Shown here one piece after another: positions 1 to 6,369 of a DNA stretch of 6,420 nucleotides. The number at the start of each line of letters is the position of its first letter. Position 1 is the stretch's first letter. The notes under the pieces were generated by a model. That model was not told the DNA's origin, did no database searches, and saw nothing but the letters and a program-made list of their open reading frames with translations. Source of the stretch: Helicobacteraceae bacterium (GTDB lineage: Bacteria > Campylobacterota > Campylobacteria > Campylobacterales > Sulfurimonadaceae); the NCBI GenBank assembly GCA_024635885.1, contig JAGXIA010000060.1, forward strand, positions 1 through 6,420, read 5' to 3'. Position numbers and translations under genes: made by a program.

Positions 1-89
1 GTATAACGCTTGCAAATTTCTTGATCTTCATCTATATATAATAATGATAATTTTTTTGTAAAAGGGATGAGTTCTTTCAGCTCTGCCAT
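1..89 (-). CDS. Response regulator receiver-domain protein, N-terminal fragment
   Basis: Only the first 29 codons are in the window; the gene runs off the left edge. The visible protein begins MAELKELIPF and continues with TKKLSLLYIDEDQEICKRY. The pattern of a short hydrophobic strand (LSLLYI, residues 14-19) followed by an acidic cluster (D20-E21-D22) and a polar helix start is the beta1 strand and metal-binding acidic pocket of a two-component receiver (CheY-like) domain. The phosphoacceptor aspartate and any output domain lie outside the window, so the target process cannot be named. The start is supported by an AGGAG Shine-Dalgarno sequence about six bases upstream of ATG. It is transcribed away from the repeat array. 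The receiver call is from known family pattern and a short fragment; a non-receiver protein is possible but less likely. Confidence 0.72.
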   Translation of the reverse strand, partial: MAELKELIPFTKKLSLLYIDEDQEICKRY

Positions 90-128
90 AACTACTCCTA
101 ATTATTAATAGATTTAACTATTTTATCA

Positions 129-142
129 TATTAGTACTAATA
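129..142. promoter_or_regulatory. 14-bp perfect palindrome, possible operator
   Basis: TATTAGTACTAATA is a perfect 14-bp palindrome just downstream of the candidate TATAAT (154-149) and directly abutting the alternative TATGAT (130-125) of the response regulator gene. That is where a repressor or autoregulator would bind. A palindrome of this length is only mildly unexpected in 6.4 kb of AT-rich DNA, so the operator role is inference. Confidence 0.25.
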
Positions 143-148
143 GTAAAT

Positions 149-154
149 ATTATA
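149..154 (-). promoter_or_regulatory. Candidate -10 element for the response regulator gene
   Basis: Reading the minus strand, a perfect TATAAT lies at 154-149, about 60 bases upstream of the start codon at 89. No convincing -35 hexamer is present, which is normal for the housekeeping sigma factor in Campylobacterota. A second, weaker -10 (TATGAT) lies at 130-125. In such AT-rich DNA either could be chance; the assignment is inferred from position only. Confidence 0.35.
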
Positions 155-191
155 TTGAGAAGTGTAAAATTAAGAATATTAGAAGGAATTT

Positions 192-218
192 GCAAAATGG
201 AATTAAATTCCATTTTGC
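192..218. terminator. Strong 12-bp perfect hairpin, possible terminator
   Basis: GCAAAATGGAAT (192-203) pairs perfectly with ATTCCATTTTGC (207-218) around a 3-base loop. It is the most stable hairpin in the non-coding region between acnB and the response regulator gene. It could back up termination of acnB transcription on the minus strand. There is no long T-run after either arm, so a classic intrinsic terminator is not certain; an RNA-stability or processing element is equally possible. Its centre lies 45 bp from that of the next hairpin, in phase with the array to its right. Confidence 0.45.
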
Positions 219-239
219 GTTATTATTGAAAGTCAGATC

Positions 240-260
240 AAAAAGAATTTAGTTCTTTTT
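240..260 (-). terminator. Second copy of the acnB terminator-like hairpin (unit 1)
   Basis: This is an exact copy of the hairpin at 331-351, placed 91 bp further downstream of acnB. It may serve as a backup terminator. The repeat of the same weak hairpin suggests termination or mRNA 3'-end protection is shared between copies, which is inference. Confidence 0.4.
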
Positions 261-330
261 TGCATAGTTATTTATAACTTTACAGAAATAGATTTAGTCT
301 ATTTACTGCACTACTCTTTAGAGTTTGACC

Positions 331-351
331 AAAAAGAATTTAGTTCTTTTT
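331..351 (-). terminator. Candidate intrinsic terminator of acnB (hairpin A of unit 3)
   Basis: An 8-bp stem, AAAAAGAA paired with TTCTTTTT, with a 5-base loop, lies 12 bases after the acnB stop codon. Read on the acnB strand it has an A-run, a stem and a five-base T-run, the layout of an intrinsic terminator. Only one G-C pair is present, so it is weak. The element is nearly symmetric and could act on either strand. Confidence 0.5.
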
Positions 352-362
352 TGCATAGTTAT

Positions 363-2903
363 TTATAACTTATAATCTTTGATAAGGTTGAAGTTAAGAT
401 ATTTATAAATCTCGCTTTCTTTACCCACAATTTTTTTGGTTTTCTCTAAGTATTCTTCCTTAGTTGGAAGACGTCCAAGCATAGCACAAACTGCTGCAAG
501 TTCTGCAGAACCTAGATAAACTTGAGCATCTTTACCTAAACGGTTATCAAAATTACGAGTTGATGTTGAGAATACAGTTGCACCATCAGCAACACGCGCT
601 TGATTACCCATACATAAAGAACAACCAGGAATTTCTGTACGAGCACCAGCAGCACCAAAGACTCCATAATAACCATCATCTGTAAGTTGTTTTTCATCCA
701 TTTTAGTTGGAGGACATACCCATAATCTAGTTGGAACAATACCCTCGCCTCTTAAAACTTCACCTAGTGCACGGTAGTGACCAATATTTGTCATACATGA
801 ACCAACAAATACTTCATCAATCTTGTGAGGACGATCTGATGCTAAAATCTCACTAAGAGTTGCAACATCATCCGGATCATTAGGACAAGCTAGAATCGGC
901 TCTGTTATATCATTCAAATTAATGTCTAATACTGCTGCATATTCCGCATCAGCGTCAGGTTTCATAAGAGATGGATCAGCTAACCAATCTTTCATCTTGT
1001 CTACACGGCGTTGTATTGTACGCGCATCAGAATAACCTGCTTCAATCATAGACTCCAATAGAGTTACATTTGATTTAAGGTATTCAATAACCGGCTCATT
1101 ATTTAAAAGAACAGTACAAGCTGCTGCTGAACGCTCGGCAGATGCATCAGAGAGTTCAAATGCTTGCTCAGCTTTAAGATCAGGTAAACCTTCAATCTCT
1201 AAAATACGACCAGCAAAGATGTTTTTCTTACCTTTTTTCTCAACAGTTAAGTGACCTTCTTTAATCGCTTGGTGAGGAATGGCATTTACAAGGTCACGAA
1301 GAGTGATACCTGGTTGCATTTCACCTGAAAAACGAACAAGAACAGACTCCGGCATAGTAAGAGGCATAGAACCAGTAACACCAGCAAATGCAACAACTCC
1401 TGATCCACCAGGGAAAGATATACCTATTGGGAAACGAGTGTGAGAATCTGCACCAGTACCAACAGTATCAGGAAGAACCATTCTATTTAACCATGAATGA
1501 ATAACTCCATCACCAGGACGAAGAGAAACACCTGAACGGTTAGAAATAAAGTCAGGAAGCGTGTGATGCATAGTAACATCAGATGGCTTTGGATATGCCG
1601 CTGTATGACAGAAAGATTGCAGTACAAGATCAGCATTGAAACCTAGTGCAGCGAGTTCTTTAATCTCATCACGAGTCATAGGACCAGTTGTATCTTGAGA
1701 ACCAACAGTTGACATCTCCGGCTCTACATACATACCAGGACGAACACCATCAAGACCTGAAGCACGACCTACCATTTTTTGTGCCAAAGTGTAACCTTTG
1801 CCGTTGTCAGCAGGTTGTTCAGCAGTTAAAAACATTTCACTTGTTTCAAGACCAAGAACACCACGAGCTTTAGAAGTAAGACCACGACCGATAATCAAGG
1901 GAATACGACCGCCAGCACGAACTTCATCAGTAATTGTGTTAGGATTTAGTTTGAAAGTTGCAATACATGCACCATCTTTATGCGCCTCACCCTTGTAAGG
2001 GTAAATAGTAACAACATCACCAGTTTCCATACCGGAGACATCAAGTTCTAATGGTAAAGCACCTGAATCTTCACAAGTTGCAAAAAAGATTGGAGCGATA
2101 GTATTACCAAGAACAACACCACCAGTACGTTTATTTGGAACACCAGGAATATCTTCACCCATGTGCCACTGCACAGAGTTAACACCTGACTTACGGCTCG
2201 AGCCAGTACCTACAACATCACCAACATAAGCAAGAGGATTACCTAATTCTTTTAACTTGTTAATAGTATTTATTGGGTCGTCCATTTTAGCTATTAGCAT
2301 AGAGTTTGCATGGAGGGGAATATCTGAACGTGTAAACGCTTCAGAAGCAGGAGAAAGATCATCTGTATTAGTTTCACCTGGAACTTTATAAACAGTTACA
2401 GTTATTTCATCAGCTAGTGCTGACTTAGAAGTAAACCAATCAGCATTTGACCATGAAGTCATAACTTCAGTAGCAGCAGCATTTCCAGCTTTATGCAATT
2501 CTTCAACATCATTAAATGCATCATACACAAGTAAAGTATGAGAAAGTGCTTTAATAGCAGCTGCAACAACTTTATCATTCTTTGAGCTTAATGCATCAAT
2601 AAGGGGTTTAACATTGTAGCCACCTAGCATCATTCCTAACATTGAAACGGCTTGCTCAGGAGCAATAGCATCTAAAGATAATTTCTCAGTAGCTATATCA
2701 TTTAAAAATGCTGCTTTAACATACGCTGCATCATCAACACCTGGAGATACACGATTTGTTAACAGGTCTAACATTTCATCAGTGCACCCTGATTTGATTA
2801 ATTCTACTAATTCTGCCGTTTGTTCAGCTGAAAGTGGAAGTGGTGGAACGCCTAAAGTTTCGCGTTCAGCAACATGTGCTTTATAGTCTTCAATAAATGC
2901 CAT
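363..2903 (-). CDS. acnB: Aconitate hydratase B (aconitase, bifunctional with 2-methylisocitrate dehydratase in the family)
   Basis: Cytoplasmic [4Fe-4S] enzyme interconverting citrate and isocitrate through cis-aconitate, in the oxidative or reductive TCA cycle. Numbered from the ATG at 2903 (846 aa; E. coli AcnB is 865), the order is the AcnB type: an N-terminal helical HEAT-like domain (about 1-155), the swivel domain with GTGSSRKS (232-239), then the catalytic domains with GADSHTRFP (484-492). The cluster ligands are visible: C703 in VGSCMTN, and C761 and C764 in GCSLCMGN. Family members also dehydrate or hydrate 2-methylcitrate intermediates and, as apo-protein, can bind mRNA. An in-frame ATG two codons upstream (2909) gives 848 aa, but AGGA touches that codon directly and sits six bases before the ATG at 2903, so 2903 is preferred. 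The last two sense codons and the stop lie inside a repeat unit. No truncation is seen. Confidence 0.97.
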   Translation of the reverse strand: MAFIEDYKAHVAERETLGVPPLPLSAEQTAELVELIKSGCTDEMLDLLTNRVSPGVDDAAYVKAAFLNDIATEKLSLDAIAPEQAVSMLGMMLGGYNVKPLIDALSSKNDKVVAAAIKALSHTLLVYDAFNDVEELHKAGNAAATEVMTSWSNADWFTSKSALADEITVTVYKVPGETNTDDLSPASEAFTRSDIPLHANSMLIAKMDDPINTINKLKELGNPLAYVGDVVGTGSSRKSGVNSVQWHMGEDIPGVPNKRTGGVVLGNTIAPIFFATCEDSGALPLELDVSGMETGDVVTIYPYKGEAHKDGACIATFKLNPNTITDEVRAGGRIPLIIGRGLTSKARGVLGLETSEMFLTAEQPADNGKGYTLAQKMVGRASGLDGVRPGMYVEPEMSTVGSQDTTGPMTRDEIKELAALGFNADLVLQSFCHTAAYPKPSDVTMHHTLPDFISNRSGVSLRPGDGVIHSWLNRMVLPDTVGTGADSHTRFPIGISFPGGSGVVAFAGVTGSMPLTMPESVLVRFSGEMQPGITLRDLVNAIPHQAIKEGHLTVEKKGKKNIFAGRILEIEGLPDLKAEQAFELSDASAERSAAACTVLLNNEPVIEYLKSNVTLLESMIEAGYSDARTIQRRVDKMKDWLADPSLMKPDADAEYAAVLDINLNDITEPILACPNDPDDVATLSEILASDRPHKIDEVFVGSCMTNIGHYRALGEVLRGEGIVPTRLWVCPPTKMDEKQLTDDGYYGVFGAAGARTEIPGCSLCMGNQARVADGATVFSTSTRNFDNRLGKDAQVYLGSAELAAVCAMLGRLPTKEEYLEKTKKIVGKESEIYKYLNFNLIKDYKL

Positions 2904-2909
2904 TTTCAT

Positions 2910-2913
2910 TCCT
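2910..2913 (-). promoter_or_regulatory. acnB ribosome binding site that decides the start
   Basis: AGGA on the minus strand is contiguous with the ATG at 2909 (no spacing) and six bases from the ATG at 2903. Normal Shine-Dalgarno spacing therefore favours the downstream start, giving a protein beginning MAFIEDYKAHVAER. Confidence 0.6.
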
Positions 2914-2939
2914 GTTTACTTTAATTTTAATTTAGAGTT

Positions 2940-2948
2940 ATTATATCA
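2940..2948 (-). promoter_or_regulatory. acnB promoter, extended -10
   Basis: The minus strand reads TGATATAAT at 2948-2940, a perfect extended -10 (TGnTATAAT). Transcription would start near 2933, giving an untranslated leader of about 30 bases. No -35 hexamer is evident, as usual in this phylum. Position and match make this the most likely acnB promoter. Confidence 0.65.
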
Positions 2949-2972
2949 AAAGAAAAGTCATGATTATTGCAT

Positions 2973-3033
2973 ATGTTACAAAACTAAACACAACAAGAAT
3001 ACTTTATTTCTAAAATGTATAATATTGTAACAT
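2973..3033. promoter_or_regulatory. Paired TGTnACA sites in the divergent promoter region
   Basis: ATGTTACAA at 2973-2981 and its exact reverse complement TTGTAACAT at 3025-3033 flank the middle of the region between the acnB and SYLF-gene promoters. Their centres are 52 bp apart, close to five helical turns, so both would face the same side of the DNA. The left site is just upstream of the acnB -10. The regulator is not identifiable from the sequence; operator function is inferred from symmetry and position. Confidence 0.35.
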
Positions 3034-3091
3034 TAAAAGATACTTTAGAGTTTATGCCTACTTACACTTTATAAATATAAGCCAATAACTC

Positions 3092-3100
3092 TGTTATAAT
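3092..3100 (+). promoter_or_regulatory. SYLF gene promoter, extended -10
   Basis: TGTTATAAT at 3092-3100 is a perfect extended -10, 29 bases before the start codon. Transcription would begin near 3107. There is no clear -35. A further TATAAT at 3018-3023 lacks the extended motif and is a weaker alternative. Confidence 0.6.
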
Positions 3101-3129
3101 AAATAAAAAACTATTTTAGGATAATAATC

Positions 3130-3675
3130 ATGTTGAAAAAAATACTTTTAATACTTTTAACTCTAAGTGCTCTATCTGTCTTGGTTCTAGCAGAAGATGA
3201 ATTAACACAAGAAGAGAAAAATAAGATAAATCTAAATTACAACAAAACAATAAAATCTTTTATGAAAGATAATAAAATAGTTACAAATCTTGTTTACGAT
3301 TCTCACGCATATGTAGTTTTTCCAAGTATAGGAAAAGGTGGTTTAATTTTTGGCGGCGCTTATGGTGAAGGACGTGCATACATAAAGGGCTTTTGGGTAG
3401 GAGATGTAATTCTTAAGCAATATACTGTTGGTCTTCAAGCGGGAGGACAGAGTTATAGTGAAATAATATTCTTTAAAACCGAGGATGCTTTTGAAAAGTT
3501 TAAAAAAGATGGTTTTGAAGATTCAACGCAATCTTCCATAGTTCCAATTTATTCCGGGGTTTCTTCAGATGTTGATTTTGCCAAAGATGTACAGGTTTAC
3601 ACATCAAGTTCCGCAGGTTTAATGCTAGAAGCAACTACCGGAGCTCAAAACTTCACCTACACTCCAAAAAAATAA
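3130..3675 (+). CDS. Exported lipid-binding SYLF (YSC84-like) domain protein
   Basis: 181 aa. Residues 1-21 form a signal peptide: MLKK, a long hydrophobic stretch, and a likely cleavage after VLA at residue 21, leaving a mature protein starting EDELTQEEK. With no cysteine near the site it is not a lipoprotein; the product is likely periplasmic or outer-membrane associated. The mature part has the SYLF pattern: a helical lead (about 26-60), the glycine-rich FPSIGKGGLIFGGAYGEGRAY (64-84), GLQAGGQSYSEIIFF (101-115), and a C-terminal DVQVYTSSSAGLMLEATTG (153-171). In eukaryotes this domain binds phosphoinositides; in bacteria the role is poorly known, with envelope lipid binding suggested. AGGA lies eight bases upstream of the ATG. 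It is divergent from acnB, and its stop codon directly abuts the stop of the convergent gene. The family call is by motif recognition. Confidence 0.85.
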   Translation: MLKKILLILLTLSALSVLVLAEDELTQEEKNKINLNYNKTIKSFMKDNKIVTNLVYDSHAYVVFPSIGKGGLIFGGAYGEGRAYIKGFWVGDVILKQYTVGLQAGGQSYSEIIFFKTEDAFEKFKKDGFEDSTQSSIVPIYSGVSSDVDFAKDVQVYTSSSAGLMLEATTGAQNFTYTPKK

Positions 3676-4068
3676 CTACAAAGACCTGTTTTTTAACTCT
3701 TTATCGATAATACTTCTATCTTTACCTCTATAATTGCTTTTGAGCCATATTAAATAGGAATCAGGAACTTCTTTGTACTGCATGCCCTTATATTTGCCAA
3801 AATCTATTCTTTCTTTGGTTTGTGTAATTAATATTTTTTCTTCACAATAGTTATCAATTTCAAGATGCTTCATTAAGGAAACAAACTCATAAAATTCTAT
3901 TTTTTTTTTGATAACAAATGAATAAGTATTAAAATCAAATAAACCATTTCTACTATCTACAAAGTGTTCCAGTTGTTGAATTTGCTCAACTGAGAGTTGT
4001 TCTAAATTCTTAATTTCTACACTAAATGAGTTAGTATGTTTTGTAAAAATAAGATGCGCTTTATTCAT
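3676..4068 (-). CDS. Uncharacterised 130-aa protein with ExoX-like C-terminal / DUF3820-type motif
   Basis: The C-terminal 45 residues hold FGKYKG (90-95), then VPDSYLIWL (101-109). This FGKYKG...P-x-x-YL-x-W-L pattern matches the small domain found in DUF3820 proteins and at the C-terminus of exodeoxyribonuclease X-type proteins, where it may contact nucleic acid; no nuclease active site is present here. Residues 1-80 are charged, without membrane helices or signal peptide, and I do not recognise them. The ATG shares one base with the ftsK stop codon (TAATG), and no strong Shine-Dalgarno precedes it, so translational coupling to ftsK is likely. The coding strand contains a run of ten A (3900-3909) covering K54-K56. 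Its TAG stop directly abuts the stop of the convergent SYLF gene. Function is unknown; a DNA-related role is suggested only by the motif and the neighbour. Confidence 0.8.
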   Translation of the reverse strand: MNKAHLIFTKHTNSFSVEIKNLEQLSVEQIQQLEHFVDSRNGLFDFNTYSFVIKKKIEFYEFVSLMKHLEIDNYCEEKILITQTKERIDFGKYKGMQYKEVPDSYLIWLKSNYRGKDRSIIDKELKNRSL

Positions 4069-6329
4069 TAGATGATTTCACGAATTCCCTTAGTATTAGG
4101 AGAAGATAAAACACCTTCAGATTCCAACTGTTCTATAACTCTCGCAGAGCGGTTATAACCTATTTGCAGCCTTCTTTGAAGATATGAGATGGAAGTTTTT
4201 CTATCGGTTAAAACAACATTCTTTGCATCCTCATAAAGAGAGTCAAGCTCTTCATAGGTATCTTTGGAGGATAAAGAGTTAATCTCGTTTTCTTCAACTA
4301 GAAATCTTTTATCGTAGTTTGCATCTCTTTGAGACTTTATAAAATTGACTATATTTTCTATCTCTTCTTCAGTGCTCCATGGTGCATGAAGCCTAACTAG
4401 TCCAACTGAACCAGGAGGAGTAAAAAGCATATCACCCTTACCAAGCAAAGACTCAGCGCCTTGCTGGTCTAAAATAATTTTACTGTCTACCTTCTGCCCT
4501 ACTCTATACGATATTCGAGAAGGTAAATTTGCTTTTATTAAGCCTGTAACAACATCTACTGAGGGTCTTTGAGTAGCAACTACCAAATGTATACCAGAAG
4601 CTCTTGCCATCTGTGCCAGTCGTGCAATAGAGTGTTCAACATCTTTTCCGCTAGTCATCATTAAATCAGCTAACTCATCTATAATTACTACAATATACGG
4701 GAAATGCTCCCCGCCCTCTTTTTTTACTTTTTCATTATAGTTTTCAATACTTTTGGTTCTGTTCTCGCTCATTAATTGATAACGTCTCTCCATCTCTGAA
4801 ACCATATTATTTAAAGCAACTATTGCTTGTTTAGGTTTTGTAATTACTGGAGTAAGTAGATGAGGAATATCATTATAAATAGAAAATTCAAGCATTTTTG
4901 GATCTATCATCAAAAGTCTTAACTGATCAGGCGAATTTTTGTATAAAAGAGAAAGTATCATTGCATTTATACCAACACTTTTTCCACTTCCGGTTGTTCC
5001 CGCTATGAGTAAATGAGGAAGTTTTTTAAGGTCTGTAATAAAAGGTTTACCGACAATGTCTTTACCTAAAACAATAGTAAGAGGAGATGAAGATTCTTTA
5101 AATAACTTACTGTCAAGTAATTCTCTTAAATAAATAGTATCTACCGTCGCATTTGGTATTTCTATACCTACTACATCTTTACCGGGAATAGGTGCTTGGA
5201 TCCTGATACTTTCCGCTGAAAGTGCCATTGCTAAGTCATCTTGAAGGTTTAATATTCTTGATACTTTTACATTAGCAGCCGGTTTAAATTCAAAAGTTGA
5301 TACAACAGGTCCGGCATAAGTACGAACTACATCACCCTCAATTTTAAAGTGTGCAAGCTTTTCTATGAGGTAGCGTATTTTATCGTCAACCTCACTCTCA
5401 TCTATAGTATGAGAAGTGGAACTCGGTTTTTGTAAAAAATTCACAGATGGTAAAGTAAAGTTTTTAGGTTTCTCTACCGCTCCTCTTTCTATACTTTCTA
5501 ATAATTTTTTGTTTTCTTCTAATTCATCAATAATTAATGCATTTTTTTGTTCTTTGATTTTTGAAGCTACTTCTACAATAGTATGCAGCTTTTCATGATC
5601 GCTGTCTATTTTGGTAGCTTCCTCGGCATGTGGAAGTGCTGTACTCACTTCTTTATTTTCTTTAGTTGGTACTTTCTTTGTTTTAAGTGCAAAAGTACTA
5701 TTAGATACAGGAGCATCTTCTATATTATCTTCAGACTCTTTTTTTCTTAAGTAAGAAGGTTTATCGAATTCATCATCTTGTTCCTCAACGATTTCTTCCA
5801 TAGCATCGATGTCAAAAACTTTTGTTTTTTCAGTTTTGTTTTTTTCAGAGTCATCTTTCTTGGCATGTGGAATATATTTCTTAAAAAAATCAGAACACAT
5901 TCTTGCCACTTCATCTGTAGTGCTGTCTAAAATAATAATAACAGAGACCATTGTAATCATTGCCCAAAACACCCAAAGACCAAAAGAGCCAATATAAGGA
6001 GCTAGAAAATCAACAAAATCAGCACCAATTTCACCTCTTGACTCACCTTCGATAACTAAAGCTTGAAATAATAAAGACGAAAATAAAAATAAAAATGAGG
6101 AGAGTATTGCTTCTGCTTTGCGAAAGTCAAAAACTGTACGTTTATAAAAAATATATGTTGGAATGAGAAGTATCAATAAATACACATAAGAAATATACCC
6201 GAAGTATTTATGATTAAATGTAGCAAAAGTAATCCCGAAACTTCCAATTATTCCGCTATCACCCAAGATTGTTGCCATTCCTAAATAAATTAATATTCCA
6301 AAAACTATAATAAAAAGAGTGTCTTTCAA
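4068..6329 (-). CDS. ftsK: DNA translocase FtsK
   Basis: 753 aa, complete. It anchors at the division septum and pumps DNA so that chromosome dimers and termini are segregated. The N-terminus has four hydrophobic segments (about 5-23, 42-62, 73-93 and 107-135). A short, charged linker (about 136-320, rich in E, D and K) follows, much shorter than in E. coli. The RecA-like motor carries Walker A GTTGSGKS (444-451) and Walker B IVVIIDELADL with D551 and E552, then ATQRPSVDVVTGLIKANLPS. The final 58 residues (696-753), with TSISYLQRRLQIGYNRSA, form the winged-helix gamma domain that reads orienting DNA sequences and contacts the Xer recombinase. The start is TTG at 6329: AAGG lies seven bases upstream, and an in-frame TAG at 6335-6333 rules out a longer form. 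The next ATG (codon 18) would cut the first membrane helix. Its stop overlaps the following gene by one base. Confidence 0.96.
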   Translation of the reverse strand: MKDTLFIIVFGILIYLGMATILGDSGIIGSFGITFATFNHKYFGYISYVYLLILLIPTYIFYKRTVFDFRKAEAILSSFLFLFSSLLFQALVIEGESRGEIGADFVDFLAPYIGSFGLWVFWAMITMVSVIIILDSTTDEVARMCSDFFKKYIPHAKKDDSEKNKTEKTKVFDIDAMEEIVEEQDDEFDKPSYLRKKESEDNIEDAPVSNSTFALKTKKVPTKENKEVSTALPHAEEATKIDSDHEKLHTIVEVASKIKEQKNALIIDELEENKKLLESIERGAVEKPKNFTLPSVNFLQKPSSTSHTIDESEVDDKIRYLIEKLAHFKIEGDVVRTYAGPVVSTFEFKPAANVKVSRILNLQDDLAMALSAESIRIQAPIPGKDVVGIEIPNATVDTIYLRELLDSKLFKESSSPLTIVLGKDIVGKPFITDLKKLPHLLIAGTTGSGKSVGINAMILSLLYKNSPDQLRLLMIDPKMLEFSIYNDIPHLLTPVITKPKQAIVALNNMVSEMERRYQLMSENRTKSIENYNEKVKKEGGEHFPYIVVIIDELADLMMTSGKDVEHSIARLAQMARASGIHLVVATQRPSVDVVTGLIKANLPSRISYRVGQKVDSKIILDQQGAESLLGKGDMLFTPPGSVGLVRLHAPWSTEEEIENIVNFIKSQRDANYDKRFLVEENEINSLSSKDTYEELDSLYEDAKNVVLTDRKTSISYLQRRLQIGYNRSARVIEQLESEGVLSSPNTKGIREII

Positions 6330-6369
6330 ATTCTAACCTTAAAAAAATAATGATGTGTTTTGTAAATGA

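Larger units (their letters stand above)
239..371. repeat. Three-unit tandem array of two-hairpin modules (45-46 bp period)
   Basis: Units start near 239, 285 and 330. Units 1 and 3 are identical over 42 bp (239-280 and 330-371, offset 91). Each unit has hairpin A with loop TTTAG, the tetramer TGCA, then hairpin B with loop TTTA. A loops begin at 248, 293 and 339; TGCA at 261, 307 and 352; B loops at 271, 317 and 362. The middle unit differs in the stems but keeps pairing: A is AAATAGA/TCTATTT instead of AAAAAGAA/TTCTTTTT, and B is ACTC/GAGT instead of AGTTA/TAACT. Unit 3 runs into acnB and supplies its last two sense codons and stop. What is seen is the array; its role is unknown. Confidence 0.8.

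Noticed and set aside
316..326. 11-base match CTTTAGAGTTT at 316-326 and 3043-3053
   Set aside because: Short AT-rich match; at 316 it belongs to hairpin B of the middle unit, at 3043 no hairpin or shared context is seen, so chance is likely.
239..371. Short identical repeats with a spacer, resembling a minimal CRISPR array
   Set aside because: Only two identical copies, the spacer is itself a diverged unit with the same hairpins, one copy enters acnB, and no cas genes are present.
536..739. Minus-strand reading frame inside acnB
   Set aside because: It lies entirely within acnB in another frame on the same strand, has low-complexity composition and no recognisable domain.
1688..1998. Two overlapping plus-strand reading frames opposite acnB
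   Set aside because: They are antisense shadows of a well-conserved coding region, with no ribosome site or recognisable family.
3666..3696. A-run and T-run around the convergent stops as a bidirectional terminator
   Set aside because: The A7 and T6 runs could pair weakly but have no GC-containing stem and a large loop, so I do not call a terminator.
5416..5997. Plus-strand reading frames opposite the ftsK linker and membrane region
   Set aside because: Antisense shadows; their hydrophobic character reflects the complement of the Lys/Glu-rich linker codons.
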